Shown here one piece after another: positions 1 to 8,652 of a DNA stretch of 64,000 nt. The translations under genes were made by a program, and so were the position numbers. This DNA comes from Nocardioides sp. dk884. GTDB lineage: Bacteria; Actinomycetota; Actinomycetes; Propionibacteriales; Nocardioidaceae. How positions within the stretch are numbered: position 1 is the stretch's first letter; every line of letters starts with the position of its first letter. The notes under the pieces are model-generated. The model ran no database searches. It was given only the letters and a program-made list of their open reading frames with translations, and was not told where the DNA came from. The stretch is from assembly GCF_009557055.1 (NCBI RefSeq), contig NZ_CP045649.1:3013501-3077500 (forward strand). The letters run 5' to 3'.

Positions 1-573
1 TGGGCGACCCGCGGCCACGTGCACCAGATCGCCTCGCTCTCCGCGGCCGGCGTGCTGCGAGTGGGCCTGCGCGAGGCGCCGCCCGCGCTCAGCGACCTGG
101 GAGCGGGACCGGTCGAGGTGCCCGCCTCCGTCCTCAGCGCACTGCTGGACGTGACCCGCCCGAACGTGAGCGAGGAGGCGGGCCTGGCGGCGCGCGCGGT
201 CCTGATGGCCGGCGTGCGCGACAGCGGGGCTGTCGTCCCGCCCCAGGAGCCCGGCACCGGGCTGGGCGCCGGCTACGCCCGTCGGGTCGCGGCCGCACTG
301 AGCGCGGACCCCGCCGACGACACCACCCTGCAGGAGTGGGCCGACCGGCTGCACATCAGCGCGAAGACCCTGCAACGCGACTTCACCCGCGAGTTCGCCA
401 CGTCGTACACCGAGTGGCGCTCGCGACTGCGGCTCCAGGCCGCCCGCGCCCTGCTCCGCACGCTGCCGGTCAGCGAGACCGCGCACCGAGTCGGCTACGC
501 GAGCCCCTCGGCGTTCGTCGGGGCGTTCACCCGCCAGTACGGCGAGACGCCGGGCCAGTGGGCCCGCCGCTGA
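1..573 (+). CDS. AraC-family transcriptional regulator, C-terminal part (cut by window start)
   Basis: The frame is open from the first base and ends in TGA at 571-573, so this is the 3' part of a longer gene. The GTG at 19 lies inside a His-rich stretch (GHVHQIA) typical of an AraC effector domain, so it is unlikely to be the real start. The last 100 residues or so form two helix-turn-helix units: LQEWADRLHISAKTLQRDF, then VSETAHRVGYASPSAFVGAF with the usual final FxxxYGxTPxQW. This predicts a DNA-binding activator or repressor. The effector and targets cannot be read from the sequence. Confidence 0.85.
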   Translation, partial: WATRGHVHQIASLSAAGVLRVGLREAPPALSDLGAGPVEVPASVLSALLDVTRPNVSEEAGLAARAVLMAGVRDSGAVVPPQEPGTGLGAGYARRVAAALSADPADDTTLQEWADRLHISAKTLQRDFTREFATSYTEWRSRLRLQAARALLRTLPVSETAHRVGYASPSAFVGAFTRQYGETPGQWARR

Positions 574-579
574 GGGCGC

Positions 580-873
580 TCAGCCCTCGGTGATGCGGAC
601 CTGCACCTCGCGCAGCCGGAAGACCACCCGGTCGCGCAGCTCCTGCGGAGCCGCCTCGGAGCAGGACCTGGCGACGACCGACTTCACCGTGCGCTGGAGG
701 TCGTACTTCTCCAGGCAGGGGTTGCAGGTGTCGAGGTGCACGCGGACCGCGTCGCAGTCGGCCTCGGCCAGCTCGTTGTCGATGAAGTAGACGATCTGCT
801 CGAGGTAGTCCGCACAGTCGGTGGCCGAGGGCTCACCGGCGGGCGCGGCGCTGTCGGGCTGCTCGGCCATCAC
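580..873 (-). CDS. rsrA: Mycothiol-system anti-sigma factor RsrA (zinc-binding, ZAS family)
   Basis: This is a 97-residue acidic protein with the zinc anti-sigma signature HxxxCxxC (HLDTCNPC) and further Cys residues ([13 protein letters not shown]). In characterised homologues (RsrA of Streptomyces, RshA of Mycobacterium) the reduced, zinc-bound form holds SigR inactive. Disulphide stress forms an intramolecular disulphide and releases the sigma factor. The start is a GTG at 873 followed directly by ATG at 870. The GTG overlaps the TGA of sigR (GTGA), so the two genes are translationally coupled, as expected for a sigma/anti-sigma pair. Confidence 0.93.
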   Translation of the reverse strand: MMAEQPDSAAPAGEPSATDCADYLEQIVYFIDNELAEADCDAVRVHLDTCNPCLEKYDLQRTVKSVVARSCSEAAPQELRDRVVFRLREVQVRITEG

Positions 874-1532
874 CTGCCCCCTGCCCGCGAGCTGGCGGTG
901 AGCAGGTCGTTGCGCCGCACGTAGTCGGAGAGCATGTCGCGCAGCTGGCGACGCCCCCGGTGCAGACGCGACATCACGGTGCCGATGGGAGTGTCCATGA
1001 TCTCGGCGATCTCCTTGTAGGCGAAGCCCTCGACGTCGGCAAGGTAGACCGCGAGGCGGAACTCCTCGGGCAGGCGCTGGAGCGCGTCCTTCACCTGGGA
1101 GTCGGGAAGGTGCTCGAGCGCCTCCATCTCCGCCGACTTCAGCCCGGTGGAGCTGTGCGACTCCGCGCGGGCGAGCTGCCAGTCCTCGACGTCCTCGGAC
1201 ATCGACTGCTGCGGCTGGCGCTGCTTCTTGCGGTAGGTGTTGATGAAGGTGTTGGTCAGGATCCGGTACAGCCAGGCCTTCAGGTTGGTCCCGGGCCGGA
1301 ACTGGTGGAAGGACGAATACGCCTTCGCGAACGTCTCCTGGACCAGGTCCTCGGCGTCGGCAGGATTGCGCGTCATGCGCATGGCCGCGGAGTACAGCGG
1401 GTCGAGGAACGGCAGGGCGTCGCGCTCGAAGCGGGCAGCGCGCTCCGCGTCGGTCTCGGCAACAGGGTCGACGGGGGTGTCCGCAGGGGCCTGCAGGGCC
1501 TCCTCGAGGCCGGGCTCGGTGATATCAGTCAT
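870..1532 (-). CDS. sigR: RNA polymerase ECF sigma factor SigR (SigH-type)
   Basis: This 220-residue ECF sigma factor directs the thiol-oxidative stress regulon. Region 2 (residues about 38-105) contains [20 protein letters not shown] and the conserved [13 protein letters not shown]. Region 4 (about 155-208) contains [20 protein letters not shown] and the helix-turn-helix [21 protein letters not shown] chose ATG 1532 because the protein then matches the usual length. An in-frame ATG at 1568 would add 12 residues. The frame stays open far upstream but is not coding there. The gene precedes and overlaps rsrA. A SigR-type promoter lies just upstream, so positive autoregulation is likely. Confidence 0.94.
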   Translation of the reverse strand: MTDITEPGLEEALQAPADTPVDPVAETDAERAARFERDALPFLDPLYSAAMRMTRNPADAEDLVQETFAKAYSSFHQFRPGTNLKAWLYRILTNTFINTYRKKQRQPQQSMSEDVEDWQLARAESHSSTGLKSAEMEALEHLPDSQVKDALQRLPEEFRLAVYLADVEGFAYKEIAEIMDTPIGTVMSRLHRGRRQLRDMLSDYVRRNDLLTASSRAGGR

Positions 1533-1589
1533 CACGTCCCAGCGTACGCCGCCGACCGGCGCTTCCATCAGTACCGTCACGCAGTCGAG

Positions 1590-1615
1590 AACGTCGCACG
1601 CCGCGCTCTCATTCC
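1590..1615 (-). promoter_or_regulatory. SigR-type promoter of sigR-rsrA (GGAAT-N18-GTT)
   Basis: On the minus strand GGAAT (1615-1611) is separated by exactly 18 bases from GTT (1592-1590). This is the consensus of Streptomyces SigR and mycobacterial SigH promoters. Transcription would begin near 1582, upstream of both candidate sigR starts (1568 and 1532). It predicts that SigR activates its own operon. Confidence 0.75.
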
Positions 1616-1736
1616 CGACTGGCCCTCGGTGGTCCGGTGGCAACCGTCGGTCGCGTGCCGGTTCCGGCGGTCGGGGCCGTCGGGCGAGCTCGTCGAGACC
1701 TGCCGGCGCGCGGTCGCGCGATGGAATGCTGGCGCC

Positions 1737-2294
1737 GTGCCCACTCCACGCGAACCTCGTCGGCCCGATGTCACCACGGCAGAGCTCATCGGCGGCGTGG
1801 AGAAGCGCGACCTCCTTCTGGAGGAGTATCAGCCAGGTTGGCCGGAGGCGTTCGCAAGCCATGAACGACGCATCCGCGAGGCGCTCGGACCGATCGCCCA
1901 GGTCGAGCACATCGGGTCGACCTCTGTGCCAGGGCTGGCTGCGAAGCCCATCATCGACATCCTCGTCGTGGTCGAGGACATCACGGGCGAGGAGGACTAT
2001 CTCAGCCAGCTGGTCGACGCAGGCTACGAACTTCGAGTCCGGGAACCGGGCCACCGCATGGTGCGGACCTCTGCCCGCGACATTCACGTGCACATCGTGG
2101 AAGCCGGGGATCCGGCCGCCGACGACTACCTGCTCCTCCGCGATCACCTCCGCGCTCACCCCGATGACCGCGCGCTGTACGAGCGCACGAAACGGTCCTT
2201 GATCGCCGAGGACTGGGTGGACATGAACGCCTATGCCGAGGCCAAGACCGAGGTGATCGCCGCGATCAAGGCACGCGCCCGGAGACTCGCCTGA
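1737..2294 (+). CDS. GrpB-family (UPF0157) protein, nucleotidyltransferase-like fold
   Basis: A 185-residue protein of the GrpB/UPF0157 family. The family signature is clear: [13 protein letters not shown] near the N-terminus, then [20 protein letters not shown], which carries the nucleotidyltransferase-like GS and D-x-D-like positions. [25 protein letters not shown] follows towards the C-terminus. The cellular role of this family is not settled, although some members are appended to dephospho-CoA kinase. Of the in-frame candidates I used GTG 1737, which gives a family-length product. The gene is divergent from sigR and starts close to its promoter. It may be an insertion in the conserved sigR-aroA neighbourhood. 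Confidence 0.8.
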   Translation: MPTPREPRRPDVTTAELIGGVEKRDLLLEEYQPGWPEAFASHERRIREALGPIAQVEHIGSTSVPGLAAKPIIDILVVVEDITGEEDYLSQLVDAGYELRVREPGHRMVRTSARDIHVHIVEAGDPAADDYLLLRDHLRAHPDDRALYERTKRSLIAEDWVDMNAYAEAKTEVIAAIKARARRLA

Positions 2295-2407
2295 GCGCTC
2301 ACGCGAACAGCGGAGGAACGCCTCGCACCCCCGCCTGGCCCGGCCCGTCCGGCCGGGCCCCGCGCGGGGACAGGTCTTTACCTTCGATTCCACCCAACCC
2401 CTTTTCC

Positions 2408-2423
2408 TCGAACGCGCGTTCGA
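2408..2423. promoter_or_regulatory. LexA (SOS) box, perfect palindrome
   Basis: TCGAACGCGCGTTCGA is a 16-bp perfect palindrome that contains the actinobacterial LexA consensus GAAC-N4-GTTC. It ends 12 bp before the ATG of the HNH nuclease gene and overlaps the expected core promoter (ATTAAGAT lies just downstream). LexA bound here would block transcription until DNA damage. Confidence 0.85.
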
Positions 2424-2435
2424 TTAAGATGAGGC

Positions 2436-3737
2436 ATGGCCGACTCCGAGCTCCCCGAGTGCGACACCCCAGCCGCGGTGCTGGCGTTCGCTCAAGCCCG
2501 CCGGGCCGCTGCCCAGCGGGCGGAGATCGACGTCTTGGAGGCCGCTCTGGTGTGGGCCGCGATGCACCCCGAGGAGTCGGTCGCCGATGCGGCGCCGACG
2601 GCCGGGCTGGTGTTCGGCGAGCTCGCGGTGCCGCTGGCCGGTGAGGGGGCGCCGCTGGTGGCGGAGTTCGCGCCGATCGAGTTCGGCGCAGCGATTGGCA
2701 TGTCCACCGACTCCGCGCGGTCCTTGGTGGGTGACGCGTTGGAGCTGGCGCACCGGTTGAAGCGGACCTGGAAGCTGGTCCGCGCCGGCAGGGTCCCACT
2801 CTGGAAGGCGCGGCGGCTCGCGCAGCTGACCACCACCCTGCCGTTGGACGGTGCGGAGTTCGTGGACCGTCAGCTGGCCGCCTTGGTCGGGAAGATCAGC
2901 TGGGCCGGGATCGAGCGGCTCGTTGACCAGGCCCGCGTGATGTTTGACCCTGAGGGTGCGGAGAAGCAACGCCGCGAGGCCGCCGACGGTCGCCGCTTCG
3001 ACGTCCACACCGACGAGGCCACCCACGACGGCACCGTGCACGTCGAAGGCGTCCTCGACCTCGCCGACGCGATCGACCTGGACACCGCGATCCGTCAGGG
3101 AGCTGAGGAGCTCGCCGCCCTCGGATCCACCGAGTCATTGGACGTGCGTCGCTCCATGGCCGCCGGCGAGCTCGCGCGACGCCAGCTCGCTTTCGACCTC
3201 CGGGCGGAGGCCGGCGACGGCGCCGCATCGGTGGTCAAGCCCCGCCAGGTCGTCATCCACGTGCACCTCTCGCACGCAGCGATCTCCCGCGACGAGTCCG
3301 GCATCGCACACGTGGAAGAGACCCGATCCATCGTGTCGACCGAGCAGGTCCGCGACTGGTGCAGCGGCGACGCCCAGGTGGTCATCAAGCCGGTGATCGA
3401 CCTTGAGACCCACCACCACACCGACGCCTACGCCGTCCCCGACCGGCTCGCCGACCAGACCCGTCTGGCCCAGCCGGTCTGTGCCTTCCCGTGGTGTGAG
3501 CGCCCCGCGCGGCGCTGCGACACCGACCACGTCACCGCCCACGGTGACAGCGGGCCTACGTGCAGCTGCAACCTCGCCCCCCTCTGCCGACGCCACCATC
3601 GCGCCAAGACCCACACCGGCTGGGCCTACGACAAGACCGACGCCGCGACGTACCTCTGGCGCTCACCCCACGGGCTGCACTTGATGAAGGACCGCGGCAG
3701 TACCCAGCTCGTCACCGCGCACCCGCCGGACGAGTAG
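2436..3737 (+). CDS. DUF222 / HNH endonuclease domain protein (13E12-repeat type), SOS-regulated
   Basis: A 433-residue protein with the DUF222 (13E12) region over about residues 20-330. A C-terminal zinc-finger-like HNH nuclease follows, with a leading Cys pair (VCAFPWCERPARRCDTDH) and the core CSCNLAPLCRRHHRAKTHTGW. Such genes are often multicopy in mycobacteria and related actinobacteria, and several 13E12 members are known LexA targets. The exact biochemical role is unknown; a DNA nuclease acting in repair or in selfish spread is the usual suggestion. ATG 2436 follows a short GATGAGG. The LexA box directly upstream is the strongest evidence of regulation. No partner gene or mobility gene lies next to it. 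Confidence 0.88.
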   Translation: MADSELPECDTPAAVLAFAQARRAAAQRAEIDVLEAALVWAAMHPEESVADAAPTAGLVFGELAVPLAGEGAPLVAEFAPIEFGAAIGMSTDSARSLVGDALELAHRLKRTWKLVRAGRVPLWKARRLAQLTTTLPLDGAEFVDRQLAALVGKISWAGIERLVDQARVMFDPEGAEKQRREAADGRRFDVHTDEATHDGTVHVEGVLDLADAIDLDTAIRQGAEELAALGSTESLDVRRSMAAGELARRQLAFDLRAEAGDGAASVVKPRQVVIHVHLSHAAISRDESGIAHVEETRSIVSTEQVRDWCSGDAQVVIKPVIDLETHHHTDAYAVPDRLADQTRLAQPVCAFPWCERPARRCDTDHVTAHGDSGPTCSCNLAPLCRRHHRAKTHTGWAYDKTDAATYLWRSPHGLHLMKDRGSTQLVTAHPPDE

Positions 3738-3842
3738 ATCCACCGCCCCGGACCCTGCCAGCAGCCGGCGGGGCCGTATCCCTGCCTCGCCGGTGTTTCT
3801 CAGTGCCCTCACGAGTTCGACCCACGGGATATATCCCGGCGC

Positions 3843-4514
3843 TCAGGCCCCCGTGCCGTCCCGGGACCCGCAGATGTCACGGACCACCCACTCGAGCACG
3901 GACTCGACGACCACCTCGAGGGCACTCTCCTGCGACAGCGGGCCGCGGGCGCCGACCTTGAGGCCGTGGTCGGCGCCGGGCACGACCGCGAGGTCGACGC
4001 CGCCGATGCCCTCGGGGAACTCGTCGGGGCGGCCCATGGCGTCGCGTTCGCCCTGGACGACGAGCGTGGGGACGCCGGTGCCCTCGAGCTCGGCGAGGCG
4101 CGAGCGCTCGGGGCGGCCGGGCGGGTGCAGCGGGAACGACAGCGCCAGGCATCCGGCGGCGCCGGCCCGCGAGGCGCAGCGCGCTGCCGATCGGGCACCG
4201 GCGGAGCGCCCGCCCAGCACGAGCGGTACGCCGTCGCGTGGCGGCAGCGCCGCGACCGCGGCCATCAGCGCGACATCGAGCGTCGGCGGCGCCGTGGCGA
4301 TCTTGCGACCGGCGACGCGCCAGGGCTGCTCGAGTCGCACCACCGTCACCCCCTGCGGGGGCAGCGCCGCGGCGAGCGCCTCCAGGTCCCGGCTCTCGAT
4401 GCCGTTGCCGGCACCGTGGCTCATCAGCAGCACCGCGGTGGGGGTGCCGGCGGCCGCGTCGGTCACCAGGCGGGCGGGGCCGTAGGCGGTCTGCAGCGTC
4501 TGCTCGGCACTCAT
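3843..4514 (-). CDS. Alpha/beta hydrolase, KANL3/Tex30-like
   Basis: A 223-residue cytosolic alpha/beta hydrolase of the small KANL3/Tex30-like (dienelactone-hydrolase-related) group. The oxyanion region is LLMSHGAGNG. The nucleophile elbow is GGRSAGA, the acid is in VQGERDAMG and the catalytic His in VPGADHGLKV. The substrate is unknown. ATG 4514 overlaps the stop codon of the SRAP gene (ATGA), so the two are translated from one transcript. It may serve the same DNA-repair or housekeeping operon, but nothing in the sequence shows a functional link. Confidence 0.82.
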   Translation of the reverse strand: MSAEQTLQTAYGPARLVTDAAAGTPTAVLLMSHGAGNGIESRDLEALAAALPPQGVTVVRLEQPWRVAGRKIATAPPTLDVALMAAVAALPPRDGVPLVLGGRSAGARSAARCASRAGAAGCLALSFPLHPPGRPERSRLAELEGTGVPTLVVQGERDAMGRPDEFPEGIGGVDLAVVPGADHGLKVGARGPLSQESALEVVVESVLEWVVRDICGSRDGTGA

Positions 4515-5275
4515 GTCACCAGCTCCTGGGGGACGTCCTCGAGCGGAAGCGGCTCGACCAACGACGGGTCGTTGTTGCGCACGTTGCTGACCGCGCGGGA
4601 CACGGCGTACGCCTCCAGCCGGCCCGGCTCGGCCGGCGTCAGCAGGTCCAGCAGCCTGTCCTGCGCGGCCCGCGGGTCGAGCCAGTCGTGCCAGCGCTCG
4701 CGCTCGACCATGAGCGGCATCCGGTCGTGGATGCGCCCGAGGGAGTCCTCGGCGTCGGTGGTGATCACGGTGCACGTCCAGCGGAACCGCGCCGGGTCGT
4801 CCTCGGCCTTGTCCGGGTCGCGCCAGATCTCATAGAGCCCGGCCATCGCCAGCGAGCCGCCGTCGCGTGGACGGATGAAGAACGGCTGCTTCACGGGCTT
4901 GCCGTTGCGGCCCTTCTCGGAGGTGGCGTACCACTCGAAGTAGCCGTCGGCGGGCAGCAGGCAGCGGCGGGCCGCGAACGCCTTGCGGTACGCCGGCTTC
5001 TCCGCGACCGTCTCCATGCGGGCGTTGATCATCCGGTTGCCGATCGAGGGGTCCTTGGCCCACGACGGCACCAGCCCCCACCGCAGCACGCGCAGCTGAC
5101 GGTGCGGCGGCTCCTCGCTCTCCCGCGACGGCGGACGCTCCAAGACGGCGTACACCTCCTTGGTGGGGGCGACGTTGTAGTCGGGCTCGAGGGCAGCCTC
5201 GATCATCGTCTCGGCCACGTCGAACTCCTCGACGAGCTCCTCGGGGCTCCGGCTCGAGGCGTATCGGCCACACAT
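4511..5275 (-). CDS. SRAP (SOS response-associated peptidase) / YedK-HMCES family protein
   Basis: A 254-residue SRAP protein. It protects abasic sites in single-stranded DNA by forming a covalent thiazolidine link through Cys2. The catalytic features are present: N-terminal MCGRYASS with Cys2, the NVAPT strand, INARMETV, PADGYFEW with the catalytic Glu, and GRIHDRMP with the His. The length is typical. The gene is divergent from a DoxX gene and overlaps the downstream hydrolase. Its place beside sigR and aroA matches the position of the mycobacterial homologue Rv3226c, as recalled from general knowledge. Confidence 0.93.
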   Translation of the reverse strand: MCGRYASSRSPEELVEEFDVAETMIEAALEPDYNVAPTKEVYAVLERPPSRESEEPPHRQLRVLRWGLVPSWAKDPSIGNRMINARMETVAEKPAYRKAFAARRCLLPADGYFEWYATSEKGRNGKPVKQPFFIRPRDGGSLAMAGLYEIWRDPDKAEDDPARFRWTCTVITTDAEDSLGRIHDRMPLMVERERWHDWLDPRAAQDRLLDLLTPAEPGRLEAYAVSRAVSNVRNNDPSLVEPLPLEDVPQELVT

Positions 5276-5339
5276 GGGAGCCAGCCTAACGGCGCCGGAG
5301 GCGCGCGTGCCCGGTCCCAGCAGCGGGTACGGGGCCACC

Positions 5340-5864
5340 ATGACCGTCAGCAGACTGATCGCCCGCCCGATGCTCGCCTCCGTGTTCGTGGTCGGCTCGG
5401 CCCACGCGCTGCGCAACGCCGAGACCCTCGCGCCCAAGGTCCAGGCGGTGGCCGACAAGATCGGTCCCGCGCTGCGCAGCGTCGGGGTCCCGGCGCCCTC
5501 CGACCCCGCCACCCTGGTCCGGATCAACGCCGGCACCCAGATCGCCGCCGGCCTGATGCTGGCGACCGGCCGGGCCCCGAGGCTCTCGGCCGGGGTGCTG
5601 GCGGCGACCCTGGTGCCGGCGACCATCGCCGGGCACCCGTTCTGGAAGGAGTCCGACCCGGCCGCCCGCAGGCGGGAGATGACCGGCTTCCTGCAGAACA
5701 CCACCGTCCTCGGCGGGCTGCTGATCGCCGCCGGTGACACCGAGGGCAAGCCCGGCCTGGCCTGGCGTGCCCGCCGCGTCGCCAAGGACGCACGCCGCGA
5801 GGGCCGCCACCTCGCCGCCACCGCGCGCCGCGAGGCCGCGCTCGCCAAGGCCAAGGTGTCCTGA
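5340..5864 (+). CDS. DoxX-family integral membrane protein
   Basis: A 174-residue membrane protein with the DoxX pattern. It has an N-terminal segment ([20 protein letters not shown]), then [20 protein letters not shown] and further hydrophobic stretches around [18 protein letters not shown] and [11 protein letters not shown]. The tail is highly charged and rich in Arg, Lys and Ala. DoxX proteins are associated with redox and respiratory functions, but the role of this one is unknown. I chose ATG 5340 (MTVSRL); the longer frame to 5274 overlaps the divergent SRAP start. Confidence 0.82.
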   Translation: MTVSRLIARPMLASVFVVGSAHALRNAETLAPKVQAVADKIGPALRSVGVPAPSDPATLVRINAGTQIAAGLMLATGRAPRLSAGVLAATLVPATIAGHPFWKESDPAARRREMTGFLQNTTVLGGLLIAAGDTEGKPGLAWRARRVAKDARREGRHLAATARREAALAKAKVS

Positions 5865-5899
5865 GCGCGGCCCGCCGCAGGTGCCCTAGTCTGTCGCGG

Positions 5900-7174
5900 G
5901 TGACGAGCCTGCCCGATCCCTGGCCCGCGCCCCGCGCGCACGCACCCGTCGACGCCGTGGTCTCGTTGCCGGGCAGCAAGTCGCTGACCAACCGTGCGCT
6001 CGTGCTCGCCGCGCTCTCCGACGGGCCCTCCGTCGTACGCCGACCGCTGCACTCGCGGGACTCGGCGCTGATGGTCGCGGCGCTGCGCGCGCTCGGCGTG
6101 GGCCTCGACGCCACGGGCGAGGACGCTCAGGACTGGCGGGTGACCCCGGCTCCGCTGACCCGCGACGCCGCCGTCGACTGCGGCCTGGCCGGCACCGTGA
6201 TGCGGTTCGTGCCGCCGGTCGCCGCGCTGTCCACGGGCACCGTCGCCTTCGACGGCGACGCCCACATGCGCAACCGCCCGGTGGGTGAGGTGCTCAGCGC
6301 CCTCCGCGCACTCGGCGTGGACGTCGAGGGCGACGCGCTGCCGTTCACCGTGCGCGGGGCCGGGTCGGTCCGCGGCGGACGGGTCGTGGTCGATGCGTCC
6401 TCCTCCTCCCAGTTCGTCTCCGCTCTGCTGCTGGCCGGCGCCCGCTTCGACGACGGCGTCGAGGTCGTCCACGACGGCAAGCCGGTGCCCTCGCTGCCGC
6501 ACATCGACATGACCGTCGCGGTGCTGCGCCAGCACGGCGTGGACGTCGATGACTCCCAGGCCGACACCTGGCGGGTATCCCCCGGCCCGATCCGCGCCGT
6601 GGACCACCTGATCGAGCCCGACCTGTCCAACGCCGCGCCGTTCCTCGCCCTCGCCGCCGTCTCCGGCGGCACCGTGACCGTGCGCGACTGGCCCCGCGCC
6701 ACCACCCAGGCCGGGGACGCGCTGCGCGAGATCCTCACCGCGATGGGCTGCGAGGTGGCTCTCGACGACACCGGGCTGCGGGTCACCGGGCCCGCCGAGC
6801 TTCGCGGGGTCGACCTGGACCTGCACGACGTCGGTGAGCTGGCCCCGGCGGTGGCCGCGCTCTGCGCCCTGGCCACCACCCCCTCGCACCTGCGCGGCAT
6901 CGCGCACATCCGTCACCACGAGACCGACCGGCTCGCCGCGCTCGCCACCGAGCTCGGCCGGCTCGGCGCCGACGTGGACGAGCGCGAGGACGGGCTCTCC
7001 TTCCGTCCGGCTCCGCTGCACGGCGGGGTGTTCCACACCTACGCCGACCACCGGATGGCCCACGCGGGCGTCATCGTGGGCGCCGCCGTGGACGGCGTGC
7101 TCGTCGAGGACGTCGCGACCACCGCCAAGACCTTCCCCGACTTCGCCGGCTTCTGGTCCGGCCTGTTCGCCTGA
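5900..7174 (+). CDS. aroA: 3-phosphoshikimate 1-carboxyvinyltransferase (EPSP synthase)
   Basis: This 424-residue enzyme catalyses the sixth step of the shikimate pathway, transferring enolpyruvyl from PEP to shikimate-3-phosphate. Family motifs are present: [17 protein letters not shown] near residue 25, [16 protein letters not shown], the active-site stretch [12 protein letters not shown], and the C-terminal [13 protein letters not shown]. The start is GTG 5900. Only 7 bp separate it from rsgA, so aroA and rsgA are probably co-transcribed. The order aroA-rsgA-hisN is common in actinobacteria. Confidence 0.97.
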   Translation: MTSLPDPWPAPRAHAPVDAVVSLPGSKSLTNRALVLAALSDGPSVVRRPLHSRDSALMVAALRALGVGLDATGEDAQDWRVTPAPLTRDAAVDCGLAGTVMRFVPPVAALSTGTVAFDGDAHMRNRPVGEVLSALRALGVDVEGDALPFTVRGAGSVRGGRVVVDASSSSQFVSALLLAGARFDDGVEVVHDGKPVPSLPHIDMTVAVLRQHGVDVDDSQADTWRVSPGPIRAVDHLIEPDLSNAAPFLALAAVSGGTVTVRDWPRATTQAGDALREILTAMGCEVALDDTGLRVTGPAELRGVDLDLHDVGELAPAVAALCALATTPSHLRGIAHIRHHETDRLAALATELGRLGADVDEREDGLSFRPAPLHGGVFHTYADHRMAHAGVIVGAAVDGVLVEDVATTAKTFPDFAGFWSGLFA

Positions 7175-7181
7175 GCACCTG

Positions 7182-8174
7182 ATGGCCACCGGTCGCTACT
7201 CCACCCACGACATCGAGCACTACGACCGACCGCGGCGGCACACCCGTCCGCGCACCAAGGACCGACCGTCGTACGACGACGCGGTGCGCGGCGTGGTCGT
7301 GACAGTGGACCGCGGACGCTTCACGCTGCTGGTGGACGGTCGCACGGTGACCGCCATGAAGGCCCGGCCGCTGGGTCGCAAGGGCGTCGTGGTCGGCGAC
7401 CGGGTCCGTGTCGTCGGCGACGTCTCGGGGGCCGACGGGGCGCTGGCCCGCATCGTGGAGGTCGAGGAGCGGCTGACCACGCTGCGGCGTACCGCCGACG
7501 ACGACGACCCCGTCGAGCGGATCATCGTGGCCAACGCCGAGCAGATGGTGATCGTGACCGCGCTCGCCGACCCCGAGCCGCAGCCGCGTCTGCTCGACCG
7601 CGCCCTGGTGGCGGCGTTCGACGCGGGCATGCAGCCGCTGCTGTGCCTCACCAAGGCCGACCTCGCCGACCCGGCGCCGCTGCTCTCGACGTACAGCTCG
7701 CTGGGCGTGCCGTGGGTGGTCACCCAGCGCGGCGGCGACCTCGACGAGCTGCGCACGCGGCTGGCGGGCCGCACCAGCGTGATGCTGGGCTCGAGCGGCG
7801 TCGGCAAGTCCACGCTGGTCAATGCCCTGGTCCCCGACGCCCACCGCGACGTCGGCCACGTCAACGCCGTGACCGGGCGCGGGCGCCACACCTCGACCTC
7901 GGCCTACATGCTCTCGCTGCCCGGCGGCGACGGCTGGATCATCGACACCCCCGGCATCCGCTCCTTCGGCCTGGCCCACGTCGAGCCGGAGCACCTGATC
8001 GAGGCCTTCCCGGACCTCGACGAGATGACCGAGGAGTGCCCGCGCGGCTGCACCCACGGCGACGCGGAGCCCGAGTGCGGGCTCGACGAGGCACTGGCCG
8101 CCGGCACCGTCGACCCCGAGCGGGTCGCGTCGTTCCGCCGACTGCTCGCGGCGCGCAGCGAATCGGCCTACTGA
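7182..8174 (+). CDS. rsgA: Ribosome small-subunit-dependent GTPase A
   Basis: A 330-residue circularly permuted GTPase that acts late in 30S subunit maturation. An N-terminal OB fold (DRGRFTLLVDGRTV, VVVGDRVRVVGD) is followed by the G4 motif LTKAD before the P-loop LGSSGVGKSTLVNAL and then IIDTPGIRSF. The C-terminal zinc module is ECPRGCTHGDAEPECGL. The permuted order is diagnostic. ATG 7182 lies 7 bp after the aroA stop, within the same operon. Confidence 0.96.
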   Translation: MATGRYSTHDIEHYDRPRRHTRPRTKDRPSYDDAVRGVVVTVDRGRFTLLVDGRTVTAMKARPLGRKGVVVGDRVRVVGDVSGADGALARIVEVEERLTTLRRTADDDDPVERIIVANAEQMVIVTALADPEPQPRLLDRALVAAFDAGMQPLLCLTKADLADPAPLLSTYSSLGVPWVVTQRGGDLDELRTRLAGRTSVMLGSSGVGKSTLVNALVPDAHRDVGHVNAVTGRGRHTSTSAYMLSLPGGDGWIIDTPGIRSFGLAHVEPEHLIEAFPDLDEMTEECPRGCTHGDAEPECGLDEALAAGTVDPERVASFRRLLAARSESAY

Positions 8175-8179
8175 AAGGC

Positions 8180-8617
8180 TCAGCGCCCGCCCCACACCGC
8201 CCGGGCGCCGGCGTCCCCGGTCGCGATGACGGCCACCAGCGTGGCGACCGCCGCCAGCGCCAGCAGCACCCGCACGACGAGACCCACGGCGCCGGGACGG
8301 CGGTGCAGCAGCCCCGCCGCCACGGCCAGGACCGCCAGCACCAGCGTCGCCGTCAGCGCGTACGCCGCCCGGTCCTCGTGGCTCGCGACCGCAGGGAGCT
8401 GGCGCAGCGCGGGGTTCGCGTCCAGCAGGTCGCTGCCGGAGAGGTAGGCCGCGACCACGAACCCGGCCGCCACCACGGCCGTGGCGACCATCGGCCCGCG
8501 CGCCCACTGCCGGGCGCGCGGGACGACGTACACGAGGGCCAGCAGGGCAGCCAGCGGGCCGAGCACGACCGCCCCGTGGATGACCAGCGCGTGCAGCGGC
8601 ATTCCGTTGATCTCCAT
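8180..8617 (-). CDS. DUF2231-like four-helix membrane protein
   Basis: A 145-residue protein with four hydrophobic segments, approximately residues 8-32, 44-63, 86-108 and 117-138. The start region MEINGMPLHALVIHGAVVLG matches the DUF2231 family, whose early His residues may bind a cofactor. The function is unknown. I used ATG 8617; the frame would allow a start at 8632. It is convergent with rsgA (5 bp apart) and divergent from hisN. Confidence 0.72.
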   Translation of the reverse strand: MEINGMPLHALVIHGAVVLGPLAALLALVYVVPRARQWARGPMVATAVVAAGFVVAAYLSGSDLLDANPALRQLPAVASHEDRAAYALTATLVLAVLAVAAGLLHRRPGAVGLVVRVLLALAAVATLVAVIATGDAGARAVWGGR

Positions 8618-8652
8618 GCGCGGATCATGCACGGGTCGCCTGAAAGTAGCCT

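Noticed and set aside
870..2393. 507-residue reading of the sigR frame
   Set aside because: The part upstream of ATG 1532/1568 is antisense to the GrpB gene and lies beyond the predicted promoter.
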